A DNA stretch of 64,000 nt, from assembly GCA_963210315.1 (NCBI GenBank), contig OY723265.1:620001-684000 (forward strand). The letters are read 5' to 3'. The stretch is from Rhynchopus euleeides (taxonomy: Eukaryota; Euglenozoa; Diplonemea; Diplonemida; Diplonemidae). The translations under genes were made by a program, and so were the position numbers. Shown here one piece after another: positions 40,981 through 52,321 of this stretch; the stretch's first letter is position 1, and every line of letters begins with the position of its first letter. The notes beneath the pieces were generated by a model. That model searched no databases. It saw only the letters and a list, made by a program, of their open reading frames with translations, and was not told the origin of the DNA.

Positions 40981-43960
40981 CTTCGAACGCAGAACACCCC
41001 ACCAGCCTGCCGGGCGTGTGAAGTGTTCGCAAGGATCCGCACGGTGAAAAGTTTCCTGAGTTGGCTACGCCGAACTTACAAAAACTAATGCAACCGAGTG
41101 AATCTCAAGAGAGAAGGTAGCAACGACAGTTTGTGTTCTTCGAACGCAGAACACCTCTGGGTTCCCTCTTAGGGACTAGACTCCCCCCCCCCCCCTTTCA
41201 CCATAACGTGGAAGAGAAAACACACCCAATCCCTGGTAGGTCGAGGTGGACTTCCTCTAGACACATGACCAGGTATCATCATCATGATAAAAACGGTGCG
41301 TTGGGGTCGGAAAAAACCGTTCGGAGTTCACGAATGCGTGGGACTCGGTGTTCCCCTCTGCTGTGGGAGGTGATCCTGATTGGTCACTCTCCACCACAGG
41401 CAAACTGACTCTACGATCCGGATTCCCTTCCTTCTACCGGCTTGCGTATCTGCGTCGAACACACATTTGCATCCCTCATGACGTCTTGCAGCAAGTCCGG
41501 GAGGATGATAATAGGGGGGGACAACGAACGCCCTGTGTCGATGGGGGCCACGCAACCACGTGTATATTTGTCCGCTCGCTGGCCATCCGTGTTGACCCAC
41601 TCCACCGACACGGAGCACTCTGCAGCCTCACACAAACGAAAAATGTAACTCAGCATACTGTTTGCGAGTGTATTCTTCGAGTGGGTGGCTTTGATGCTCG
41701 CCACCACAGCCGCGTTGTCTACCATGAACTTTATGTCATGACGCGGGTAGGACGATGTGCACCAAACCACCCCTGCCACGACTGCTAAAAGTTCTTTGAT
41801 ATAAATATGCATGGACGAGGTGCACCCCCCAAACGAGTCCTGCAACACGGTGTCTGGAGATAGAACTGCCCAAGAGTGCGATGACGCATCCGTCCACAAC
41901 AGAATCGGGGAGCGGACCGGTTTTTTGTATACCCACTCGTTCCGCAGGATTTCCTGTCGCGCAGAGATCAGAGTATCCACTTCAGACGACGACAGCTCGA
42001 CCCGAGAGTCCCATCTGCTCTTTTCCGCCCCCACTGTCGTCGACACCCTCCTGGACAAGTTCAGCACACACGATGACCAGCACAAAGGGCGCTGTGAAGC
42101 AAAAAGAAACCAGATAATCCCGCCGCACAGCACTGCCACATCTCTCGCACACACGCGCTTCAAATCCACATCTACCCATTGCTGGGCTGTGGTGTATTTT
42201 TTAACCCACGCCGGGTCTAGGCGGTAGCGGGAGAGCTGGAGTTGGAATTCCAGACCCACAGCCGTAAACGACTGGCGGGCCTCCCCGTAGCCTTCGCCCG
42301 GCTTGAGCTTGAGGTTCACCCACCTGCAGCGCTCCGAGAAACTGGCATGCTTTGCACGGGCTTCCTCCTCCGACGAACCCAATACCAAAAAATTATCCAC
42401 CCAGACTTCCCCCTCAGAATCCGGGAGCAGCGCCCGACCCGCCTGCTGGGCGATGCACGGGGCCCAACTCCACCCCATTGGGAGGACTCTGAGGACGAAC
42501 GTGTGGAAATCATTTCTTTTTGAGGCGAATCTTAAACCAAAAAAAGAGGCAACCTGGGGGGAGACCCCGTATTGGTAGAAACAGCTTAAAGCATCCTCCT
42601 GGATGCACCACTTTGCCCCCAGAATCCTCGCCACGAACACTTGCAAAAGAGATAAACCCATCGGGGGGGGTCTCAACATGAGGTTGTTCAATTTTACCCC
42701 ATTCACCACTAACCTGGAGTCCACCCCCGATGACTTGGGCACTGTGAATGCGCCCAGCACAACTTTTACTGGGAAAGGAGGGGAGGATATCACACCACAC
42801 TTTAAAAGAGGTTTTTTGTGTTTAAGCATGTGCCTCGAGACTGCCCTTCTCAGGGACTCGTCCTCCATATCCACGCCCTCCCTGAAGTTGCTCCGAAACG
42901 TAGTCGGGCATGTTAACATTTTAAAAAGAAACGGAAGGATGGGGGGACACGCAGGGAGTACAAGAAAGTTCTCCAGTATCACCCGAGACGAGGAGATGGG
43001 GGCCAGCGGCAGGCGGCAAACCTTCACCCGCGGCAGGGACCTGCGAGGCGCCCCCGGTGTAGAGGACGTGGACTCACTTTGGACCACGTTTCCCTCGTAC
43101 GCCGGAAAAAAATCGGGCCCGAAATCATCCGGGGGGTCGTACCGCACTCCCCAACCCTTCACTCGAGACCCTCCGCCAGCATGGCCGAGAGGGCTAGGGA
43201 CTCCCGCGCCGCCGGGAGATCCTCCAGAGGAAGATAGTGCAACAGACTCGCCACACTGGAGTGGCGAGAGATGCACAGCAGCTTCTCCAGAGAGACCCCC
43301 CGGCGGAAGAGGTCCACCAGCGCCCCCCGCCGGACGGAGTGGACCGACAGGGAGGGGTTCACGCGTTTGATAACGCGGGCGAACAACCCGTGGGGGAAAG
43401 GGAACAGGCGGCTTCCGTTTGTGGGGTCGGGGGGGGCCAGCATCTGCAACATCTGCCGGGAGGCAGCAGGCAGAGCCAACAATGTCACCCGACCCTCCTG
43501 AAAAGGGTCGGACTTCGTCCCCGACCAATCCACCACAAGTTCCTGGCCGCGGAAGCGGACCCTGTCCCAACGCAACGCCCGGACATCCCCTCCCCTTGCC
43601 GCCCCCACCCACATCACCTCGAAGGCGAGGGCAACCAAACAGGACGGTGCCGCTGCCACGCAGGCCTGCAACTCCACCCAGGACATGGGGGGGGCCTGCT
43701 TCTGGGGGCGCTTCGCGCCCAGGCGACGAAACGACCTCTCCAGGTCCTGCAACATGGGGGGTGTATCTTGGGGGAGGAGACCCGACCGCTTCAGAGAGGC
43801 CTTCAGCGCCTGCAGGTATTGCAGTCCCGATGACACCGATAGGCCCCCCCAAAATCTTCGAACGCAGAACACCCCACCAGCCTGCCGGGCGTGTGAAGTG
43901 TTCGCAAGGATCCGCACGGTGAAAAGTTTCCTGAGTTGGCTACGCCGAACTTACAAAAAC
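40981..43960 (-). mobile_element. tyrosine-recombinase retroelement (DIRS/VIPER-like), fuller copy
   Basis: Flanked by direct repeats of 105 bp (40981-41085 and 43856-43960, both starting CTTCGAACGCAG). Sense order is tyrosine recombinase (about 43860-43159; AARGGDVRALRW, HSVRRGAL and SRHSSVASLLHYL carry the Arg, HxxR, His and Tyr of the family), then reverse transcriptase and RNase H (about 43200-41411), in overlapping frames. A gag-like frame is not seen. The recombinase-before-RT order recalls VIPER rather than canonical DIRS1. Looks whole or nearly so; recent enough to keep open frames. Confidence 0.85.
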
Positions 43961-44078
43961 CAGACAAATGAATCGCCCAACTGAATCGTGCTAGCTAAAC
44001 TCCGGAAAGAAGTGTCTTTTTTCGTTGAACGCAACACTTAACGTGTATGCAAAAAAAATATTAACGTGGGATAGACTT
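43961..44078. repeat. short repeat next to the retroelement
   Basis: CCAGACAAATGA to TTCGTTGAACGCA and ACTTAACGTGTATGC match 53570-53645 and 53839-53855, where extra sequence lies between them. Confidence 0.6.
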
Positions 44079-46316
44079 CTACGATGTGGGGCTAGCAACA
44101 TCCTGCGACAAACTAATGGTGAAGGGGCTCACACCGTGCGGCAGCTCCGAGACAGCTTCGGCACTGGACATGATGATGGTGCCGGAGAGCGTGACCTCCA
44201 GCACGGGGGGCGTGAAGTCCTGCGGGGACAGGGTTGTGATGAAGGCGGCAAACCAGAGGAGGAATTTGCTGGCCAGCTGTGCATCAGCCGCCACAGCCGC
44301 GTGCGCGATGCCGCACGCAGCGGCGAGGTCGTGCTGCTCCAACAGCATGCGCAGGGCAGACTCGACACCCAGCTTCGACTCGTCCAAAGCCTGCAGGCAG
44401 TACATCCACTCGCCTTGTGTTGCCTTCCCACACTCAAACACGACAACTGTGTCCAGAGGGCGACACCGCCCTTGCGATGAGGTGACAGGGAAGAACGGCG
44501 CATTCTTAGTCACGCTGCTGTGATTCAAAAGAGCAGCAGCGCAAAGAGTCGGGGCGCGCGTGGCCTGTGCAGTGCGCGCGAGGACATCAGCTTCAGCAAC
44601 TGCCCCACCCAGGATGTGGAAGGTCTGTGTGGTGGTGTTGCCCAGGTAGCAGCACAGGGAGGGCGCGCTGTACACCCCGCAGTGGTGCTGGCTGTCGTTG
44701 ATCCCGGTGGCGGCACGCATCGCCTTTGCCACGGGTGAGGTGGTTACGAGGGTCCCGACAGCACCCCACGTCACCACCACGCTGTCCTCCAGTACCTTGT
44801 GCACGCAGCCCTTCGACACGCCAGAGCAGAACAGCACAGTCTTCAAGAACTCCTGCTGGGTTGACTCCGCAGCCGTACGCTTGTCGTATGCGACATGAGG
44901 GCGGACACACATCACAAGCACGCGCCGCCTTGACTTCATGTGCATCACATCGAGGTTGGCGAGGGCCGCTTTGCTCGTCTCATCTGAGACAGACCCGCGG
45001 CGAGGGCCTATGTCATCACGGCCCTTGTTCTCTCTCTCTTTGGTATGTGTGGAGGACACAACCGACTGTGTGTCGCCGCGTGAGGTGCTGCGACGGTGTG
45101 GGTTCGGTGACTGTGTGAGCTCTACCGTCGAAGGTTTGCTGAGGCCCCCGTTGTCGCTGTGGCTGCTGTCGTCAGCCTCGCCACGCACGGTCTGGATGAC
45201 GTGCTGCGGGATGTACTTCACAAACTCCTGCATCATGAGGAGGATGCTCTTCATGGCTGTCTGCACCCTGTCGGGGTTCTCGAGGTCGTGCAGCTTCTCC
45301 AGCGTCTTGAAGTCCAGCACCGCCACCGCCTCGGCCATGTCTGCGGCGATGGTCGCAGCGCCGTACATCCGCTCCATGCGCTGCTGGTGCTTCCGCCTGT
45401 TGTTCCAGAACATGGCACCTGCAATCAGAAGCGCCAGCCCAAGCGCTCCACTCACGACAGAGGCAGTAATCACGACCTCCTTACCCTCTGTCGCAGACGC
45501 GTCGTACTTCACAGCCGTCTTCAGCGTGCTGCCGCCTTCGATGTCCAGCCCCTGCTCCACAAGCACCTCTGCCATGCTGCCGTCATATGGCGGGCTCCTG
45601 CACGACACCACGTTCTGAGTCAGGTACGTCAGGTCGGTGCACGGCTTGCCCGCCACAGACACACGCAGGTGGCTGGTGAGCGTGTCAGGCCCGCACAGGT
45701 TGCCCACCGTGGCACGCAGCAGGCTGCCGCCCTCAGGTTTGCACCCACCCCCGCAGGCAGGCGGCTCCACGAGGACAATCTTCGGGGCAGGCTGCACCAC
45801 AAGGTACTCGATGCCGGCACCAGGCTCGCGCGTGTGCAGACGCAGCGAGTGGTTCCCAGCTCCGAAGTGATGGCACTGCTGCTCCAGCCTCCTGTCGGCT
45901 GCTGATTTGGGGGCGAAGACGTCAAGCTCCCACTCCACATGATACGCGTTGCCGTGTGGGATCGACCAGAGCGACACATCCGTTGCTGCATCTGCACGCA
46001 AGTCGATCGCCGCCCAGAACGAGTCCGCCATCTGATCCGGAGCAAATATGTGCGCAACAAGCTGCGACAGCTGCGGCCTCTCCAACTGAAACATCAATTC
46101 GACGTATCCCGACTCACCAGACTTCGCAAGGCTGCCGTTGGGATCCTTCACAAAACAGTCGAAAGGGTCTGAGCCTGCGTATGCACCCACGACAACACCG
46201 TCCGATGTGATGCTGTACATCTGCAGCGGCGAATGCACCTCAGATGCGTTGCTGAACACGACCTGCCTCCCACACGCAGCGTGCAGAACCGCAAAGCCGC
46301 ACAGCAAGCGCAGCAT
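44079..46316 (-). CDS. IPT/cyclase-like membrane receptor (copy 3, diverged)
   Basis: 745 residues from ATG 46316 with the same signal peptide and architecture as copies 1 and 2. Differences include VERMYG to MERMYG, the juxtamembrane TVDEGVV to TEGKEVV, and ACNIVHETVAA to ACGIAHAAVAA; the C-terminus after HGVSPF is unrelated (TISLSQDVASPTS) because homology stops at about 44120. Upstream homology ends near 46385, so the neighbouring WW and helical genes are absent. The frame is intact, so it may be functional. Older than the 21-kb duplication. Confidence 0.75.
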   Translation of the reverse strand: MLRLLCGFAVLHAACGRQVVFSNASEVHSPLQMYSITSDGVVVGAYAGSDPFDCFVKDPNGSLAKSGESGYVELMFQLERPQLSQLVAHIFAPDQMADSFWAAIDLRADAATDVSLWSIPHGNAYHVEWELDVFAPKSAADRRLEQQCHHFGAGNHSLRLHTREPGAGIEYLVVQPAPKIVLVEPPACGGGCKPEGGSLLRATVGNLCGPDTLTSHLRVSVAGKPCTDLTYLTQNVVSCRSPPYDGSMAEVLVEQGLDIEGGSTLKTAVKYDASATEGKEVVITASVVSGALGLALLIAGAMFWNNRRKHQQRMERMYGAATIAADMAEAVAVLDFKTLEKLHDLENPDRVQTAMKSILLMMQEFVKYIPQHVIQTVRGEADDSSHSDNGGLSKPSTVELTQSPNPHRRSTSRGDTQSVVSSTHTKERENKGRDDIGPRRGSVSDETSKAALANLDVMHMKSRRRVLVMCVRPHVAYDKRTAAESTQQEFLKTVLFCSGVSKGCVHKVLEDSVVVTWGAVGTLVTTSPVAKAMRAATGINDSQHHCGVYSAPSLCCYLGNTTTQTFHILGGAVAEADVLARTAQATRAPTLCAAALLNHSSVTKNAPFFPVTSSQGRCRPLDTVVVFECGKATQGEWMYCLQALDESKLGVESALRMLLEQHDLAAACGIAHAAVAADAQLASKFLLWFAAFITTLSPQDFTPPVLEVTLSGTIIMSSAEAVSELPHGVSPFTISLSQDVASPTS

Positions 46317-48339
46317 ATTCCCTGCCTTGCGGCACCACCACCTGCAGGGTGTGCGGACAACAGTGATCACATCGAGCACACAGGCACCCCCGAGGGGGAG
46401 GGGTGACAGGCCAGGAGGTCTGTCAGCGGCTTTGATCAAGGGGGGTGGGTCGTCGGCTGCTCCAAACCCGCCGTGGTTATGTTACGTTTGCTGGCTTATA
46501 CCGATCCACTTCCGCGCTTATCTGATCGCCTCCTTGTGTGATAGCTGCCTCATGGAGTGTTAGCTGAGATGCACTCCCTCCGCCATGCCGTGTAAAAAAA
46601 ATACAGCAAATGCACAGTACACAGGTTGACACACAGCGACACACAGAGCGACCAGCCCCTCCAGCACACTGTTTATGGAAATGAAACAGTTGGCGTGGCG
46701 GGTCTGGGCCCATTTTTTTCTTGCAATTTTCAGGAATTCTCAGAACCCCTTTCCAGAGAGCAACTGCGCGAGAAAGGTGTGTTCATGACCAACCACCACC
46801 CCTCTGCTCCCAGACAGGAACGGATACGTGCAGACATTAACCGCCCCATACCCACCCTGTCATCAATTTGGCCAACACACAACAGTGTCCGACAAGGTTA
46901 CTTCTAGAGCTTCCAGAGCTCACTGGAGTTTGTGGAGAATTCGAAAGGGCCCAAGAGACTTATCCGCAGTCAGTTCATTTTCCCCATGCCATACATATCA
47001 TGGCAATCCTTCCCTGGCCACAGCGTCGTGCGCAGCCATGCAGAGAAGGGGCTTCAAAAACAACACACTTTCCTCACCATGAATAAGACACGTCATCCGC
47101 TGGAAAGCGGATGCACCAGTTTGCTGTGATCAATCCCAAAACGCCCACCTTGTTGGTGCAGATATCTTGGCGGGTGCTGAGGCTGTCACATTATAAATCA
47201 AAGTTGGGTATACGGGGGGGGGGGGGGGATGGGGTACTCTTAGGCGCTTGCGTGGGGGTGCGCAGTTTATCAAAAAAATGTGCCTTGGGGGGTGGGGGGG
47301 GGGGGGGGGGGTAGTGAAATCGAATTTGAAGGGAGCACAAGAATGATCACCCTTCACTCGTTATGCAGGTTGTGTCTGAAATCCAGTGTTTTTTCCGGCC
47401 TGTGTTGTGTTGTTGTACTGTGTGGGCAATTAGGCTGTGATGGTATGCAAAAACGTTCTTTGGTTCTCACGATCAAACGTCAAGGCACTCATCTGTGGAA
47501 ATGTGCGTAACTGGTGTCATCATTGTAGTCAGGTTTATGTAGCCCATGTGACCGCAGTGATGTCTTCAGTCATTCCATTTGCATGTCAGCTTGTTCGTTA
47601 AAAGAGGAACGTTCATAGGAACGTTCAGGGGGGGGGGGGCGCAAAAAAAATTGCTTATGGTAGCAGTTTCGGCTGCCAACCCACGACCGTACCATAAGGA
47701 CGCGGAACACATGCCGGGGCAGCCCGGTACGAGGTGTACCTTTCATCAGGTGGGTATCGGCAAGATGCACAGCGTCAGGGGTGGGGACAGATAGAGGGCA
47801 AAAGATGAAAGGGGCGGTGGGGTAGGGGGGTGGGTTTTAGAGAAAAAGAAAAAAGAAAAGTGATGATTAAAAGGAGGAGAGAAAGCAGTAAAGAAAAGAA
47901 TAAAAAAAAAGGAAAAGAAGGTGTGGATCGGAGCACGACTCCACGGGCCACGGGAAGCATATGAAATGCCCCCCGGATGGGACATTGCGTCTAGGAGTGC
48001 GGCAGGGGAGACGGTGTCCAGGGGGGGGGGGGGGGCAGGGGCTGGGGTAATTTTCTGGGGGGTCGTGAACGTCGGGGGGGGGGGGGGGGGGGGGGGGGGG
48101 GGCTGGCGTGCAGGGTGCAGGCAGCGCGCGCAAATGCGACCTGTTTCCGGGTGCCCGCGCGCTCCCGGCGACCGTGCACCCTGGGTGCACGGGTTTGGGC
48201 TGAATCTGGGTGACGTACGAGTAGGGCTCCCACCCTGAAAATGGGCTATCTGCGGTCACTCCAGGGACCTGACATCACCTGAAAGTGACCCAAAAGTGCG
48301 GAATCTTCGACTCGCGGAATCGCGATTGACCCCTTCCAT
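46317..48339. other. gene-free stretch with long G runs
   Basis: No credible gene on either strand. G runs at about 47214-47228, 47290-47310, 48020-48035 and 48073-48102, and an A/G-rich tract at 47840-47925. Assembly quality may be poor here. Confidence 0.5.
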
Positions 48340-49350
48340 TGCACTCTTTGGGCTCTGTGCGGATCGTAGTGGGGTCACACTGTGGGTCTAGGTGCCAAGC
48401 TTCACCCATGAAATGTGGGTCTAGTTCAGGGGCTGGTCATAGGAGACTGTGACTGGGAGGCCGAGAGTCAGCCACCCCACCCACCCAGCGGGACCCCCTC
48501 CTCGGGTGTTCCGAAACCCCCTTCTTTTGAATATTTGGAATCTGTGCGCATCGTAGTGGGGTCACTTTGTAGGTCTAGGTGACAAGCTTTGTCCATGAAA
48601 TGTGGCTCTGGTTCAGGGGCTGGTCATGGGTGAAGGTGACTGGGAGTAACACACCAGGCCACCCCACCCAGCCACCCACCCAGCGGGACCCCCTCCTCAG
48701 GTGTTCCAAAACCCCGTTCTTTTGAACGTTTGAAACTTTTGCGGATCGTAGTGGGGTCATTTTATAGGTCTATGTGACAAACATCGTCCATGAAATGTGA
48801 CTCTGGTTCAGGGGCTGGTCCGAAGAGAAAGTGACTGAGGTAGCCACACGGCCGAGAGGGGGGCCGAGAGTCAGCCAGCCCACCCACCCAGCGGGACCCC
48901 CTCCACGAGTGTTCCAAAACCCCGTTCTTTTGAACGTTTGAAACTTTTGCGGATCGTAGTGGGGTCACACTATGGGTCTAGGTGCCCAGCTTCACCCATG
49001 AAAAAGCGGTCTGGTTCAGGGGCTGGTTATGGGTGAAGGGTGACTGGGTGACACACACCATGACACCCCACCCCACCCAGCGGGACCCCCTCCTCGGGTA
49101 TTCCAAAACCCCTTTCTTTTAAACGTTTGGAATTTGTGCGGATCACAGTGGGGTCACTTTGATGGTGTGTGAGCCAAGTATCACCCATGAAACACGGGTC
49201 TGGTTCAGGGACTGGTCGTGGGAGAAGGTGGCTGGGAGGCAGCCAGTCCACTACACCCCACCTACCCACCCAACGGGACCCCCTCCTCGGATTTTCCAAA
49301 AACCCGTTATTTTGAACGTTTGGAATCTGTGCGGATCGCGATGGGGTCAC
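48340..49350 (+). repeat. tandem repeat, about 190-208 bp, six units
   Basis: Anchor GGATCGTAGTGGGGTCAC recurs near 48361, 48548, 48743, 48951, 49140 and 49333, with shared GTTCAGGGGCTGGTC and CACCCAGCGGGACCCCCTCC segments. Units differ at many bases, so the array is old. Confidence 0.88.
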
Positions 49351-49640
49351 TTTGGCCATGGGGTGCCCATTTACACCTATTACTGGGGAACATCAATTGG
49401 GTGAAAGTACCACCTCCTGACCCCCCCCCATCCCGAGTCGGGAGGGGGGTCGGGTAGGGGGGGTACCCCCCCCCCATACCCCCCCTCGTGACCCCCCCCC
49501 CCCTGGTAGGGTGCCCGACCAGGGGGTGGGGGTCACCCAAAATTTCGAGGAAATCCTGGTGTCACCCTGAAAACCTGGGTCGCCAGCCTGACCTCAGCCC
49601 GCGGGGAGCCTTTTTTGGCAAAAATATATGTTTATGAAAA

Positions 49641-50832
49641 ATATGTTTGGGGGCCCATGCCTAGGGGGGGTCAAATGGGGGTGACAAACACGATTTTTCA
49701 AAAAACCGGCGCAGAGGCCCCAAAGCCCCCGTAAACCCTCCAAACCCCCCCAGATCGGTCCGGAAACCCATCGAACCCCACTTTTCCACCATTCCGGGCA
49801 CCTCAGGTGCCCGAATTGGGGTACCTAAATTTTGTGCCACCGTTTGGTACCGTACAGTGCCACTGTGTGGGAGGTTGGAAAAGAAAATGCCCCAACACAC
49901 CACATCTGAGGGTTGCAATGCATGTTGCTTGCCAACCACGTCATCCGGTGGGTGTCAGGCGCTATGTAGGTGGCATTAGCCAGGTCTTCGATGTGTTCTG
50001 GCTTGTATATATACCTCCCTGCCTGCGGCACAGGCACTGCCTTTGTCCCCCACACCAGCCACAGAGAGCGTATTGTACTCGGTCCACGGTTGCTGATTCA
50101 TTGTGATGCGTTGTATCCTCGAGTGAACGTCACACACTAGTGGCACCACCACCCGCCATCCGAGAGCTGTATTGACTTTGCGCGATTCCGTTGTATTCAC
50201 CTCGCCACGCATATTGCACCGTTCAGTACCAGTGCTCTTGGGCCAGGCAAAGTAGACCGCAGCAACTACCAATTCTGGCACAATGGGTACCACGACAGCG
50301 CACTTCATGTGTTCCCGGAATGTACAGCTCGTGTTGCAACAGTCGTTGTCAACACATCCCGGTTGTGGAGCACTGCTGCACAGGAATCACACGACCATCT
50401 GGACTGTTCCGTACCTACAGGCAGCCTCCCGGTGCATGGTGGCAGGGAGGTATATATACAAGCCAGAACACATCGAAGACCTGGCTAATGCCACCTACAT
50501 AGCGCCTGACACCCACCGGATGACGTGGTTGGCAAGCAACATGCATTGCAACCCTCAGATGTGGTGTGTTGGGGCATTTTCTTTTCCAACCTCCCACACA
50601 GTGGCACTGTACGGTACCAAACGGTGGCACAAAATTTAGGTACCCCAATTCGGGCACCTGAGGTGCCCGGAATGGTGGAAAAGTGGGGTTCGATGGGTTT
50701 CCGGACCGATCTGGGGGGGTTTGGAGGGTTTACGGGGGCTTTGGGGCCTCTGCGCTGGTTTTTTGAAAAATCGTGTTTGTCCACGTAAAAGGGTGGCATT
50801 TGACCCCCCCTAGGCATAGTGCCCCAAACATA
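49641..50832. mobile_element. foldback element with long inverted arms
   Basis: Arms of about 370-380 bp (49641-50019 and about 50440-50832) are nearly perfect inverted repeats around a 420-bp centre. The arms each spell the same open peptide (RYIYKPEHIEDLANATYI onward, ending TKRWHKI), once on each strand. The end sequence GGGGGCCCATGCCTAGGGG also occurs at 54491-54510. No transposase recognised and target duplication not clear. Confidence 0.8.
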
Positions 50833-50838
50833 TGTTTT

Positions 50839-50946
50839 GGGGGTCTTCGCTGGTCGACAAACTTCGACAAACTTCGTCAGTTTTCAGCCAATTCAACAGG
50901 AAATGCACCAAAATGCACTGACGATCACCCCGTAGCGAAGACCCCC
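50839..50946 (+). mobile_element. 108-bp MITE, independent insertion
   Basis: Flanked by TTT on both sides, next to the foldback element. Confidence 0.88.
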
Positions 50947-51720
50947 TTTGGGCCAGAATATTCCAGAATATTTTTTTATGTTTGCAACCAGGCCTGGGCG
51001 GGGAACGAGCCCTTTTTCCAGGTTTTTTGGGTCGGGGAACCAGGTTTTTTCTAAGAATTTTTACAAGGGATTTTTTGCTCGCCCCCCCACAGTTTCCAGG
51101 CGCGTGCCCGTCAGGCGGGACTTTTTCTCTGATTTCTCTCCGCGTCATCATTGACAGCTCTCGAGTGATGCCCAGAGATGCTTGCGGCAGAGAGTGCCCC
51201 TCATGCGCGTTACAGCTGAAAATGAATGAGGATCATCTGGCACTCGTTCTCATCGGGGGTTGTGCTCCGCAGGGACTCAATACACCTTGGCACTCTCGCA
51301 GGGCTGGACATGCCAGCAGCTGGAGGACAGTTACAAAGCTGCCACTCCCCGACGCTGGCCCTGCTGGCCCCTTCAGGTCTGAAAGCCCAAAAGCTCCCGG
51401 GGATTTTTGCAGTGGTGCGCACCATATTCAGCGCAGTAGGGTGATCTCTCCGATTTTCCAAAACTGCTGGTTTACTGGTTTGGGGAACGGTCGTCGGCAG
51501 ACCGTTGAAATGCCCGTGTTAGCAAGGCACACTCACGTTTCAGGTAGCGTGTCGCGTGTCACGCATGTCGCGAACGCGGCAAGTGTACCTCCCAGGTGGG
51601 GAAGCCCGACCTCCTGTCCGATGTCAGTCAGGCTTCGAAGAAGCGCTTCATGGATGCGGCGCTGACCTCCTACGCTGCACTGTACCCAGGGAAGTGAGAT
51701 AGATGGACGGGCACACGCTA
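50947..51720. other. possible coding remnant, unrecognised
   Basis: A plus-strand stretch ending near 51697 reads KPDLLSDVSQASKKRFMDAA and so on to a stop, with protein-like composition but no upstream frame long enough to call. May be a transposon or gene relic. Low confidence. Confidence 0.25.
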
Positions 51721-51723
51721 CAT

Positions 51724-51945
51724 GGGGGGTCTGGGGGGCGGAGCCCCCCAGCCGCCGGAGGCCACGGTAGCGAACATCTGTTCGTGTGGGCGTACAGATT
51801 CTGTGCGAGTTGGCTGCGTCCTCAGAGGCGACTGGAGTGGTTGGACCCCGACCTGATGGGATTCGAAGGACTTGAGTACGAGACGTACGCCACAGGGGGG
51901 TCTGGGGGGCGGAGCCCCCCAGCCGCCGGAGGCCACGGTAGTGAA
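51724..51945 (+). repeat. two copies of the G-rich hairpin module with related flanks
   Basis: Modules at 51724-51775 and 51895-51945. The sequence between them (TACAGATTCTGTG, GCGTCCTC) matches what follows the module at 12750-12860, so the repeat family is longer than the hairpin. Confidence 0.7.
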
Positions 51946-52039
51946 CGTCTGGCTCTCCAGTTGGCCAGCAAGGCGAACGGTACGTGGGACAGACTTCCCT
52001 TCCATCCTTGTGCGCGCCCTGTCGACTGGGGAAAACTTA

Positions 52040-52321
52040 GAAAAGGTTTTTTCCTCTGCGAAACAACCTTAGAAAAAAATCCCCTAACAAAATTCTTAGA
52101 AAAAAACTTTTTTTCCCCTTACAAAAATTCTTAGAAAAAAAGTTCAGAATCCTGAAAGTGGGGAACAAGCCCCCCAGTTAGGAACAGCCCTGTTTGCAAC
52201 TTTCAAAAAATATTTTCAAAAATATTTTTGCCAAAAAATATTTTAAAATATTTTTTCTATTTTCAGCAAAAAATGGATTTTTTGCTGAAAAAAATTTCCG
52301 GCCAATTTTATGGCCGGAAGT
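52040..52321. other. AT-rich low-complexity stretch
   Basis: Repeated TTCTTAGAAAAAAA and AAATATTTT phrases; no gene. Confidence 0.6.

Larger units (their letters stand above)
24870..43625. repeat. tandem segmental duplication, unit 2
   Basis: Head-to-tail copy of 3896-24870. Matching blocks are 24870-31696, 31697-32601, 33791-33892, and 39449-43625. The segment 33893-39449 has no counterpart in unit 1, where LINE-B occupies that position. It runs through the retroelement past the point where unit 1 is cut, so it preserves the uncut right breakpoint. Confidence 0.88.

Noticed and set aside
40981-43960. Bacteriophage-type integrase or Crypton
   Set aside because: The recombinase is directly followed by RT and RNase H in overlapping frames, so it is a YR retroelement.
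47214-48102. Long G runs as telomeric or regulatory G-quadruplex arrays
   Set aside because: They are plain homopolymers of uncertain length without a telomere-type unit, and homopolymer length is prone to sequencing error.
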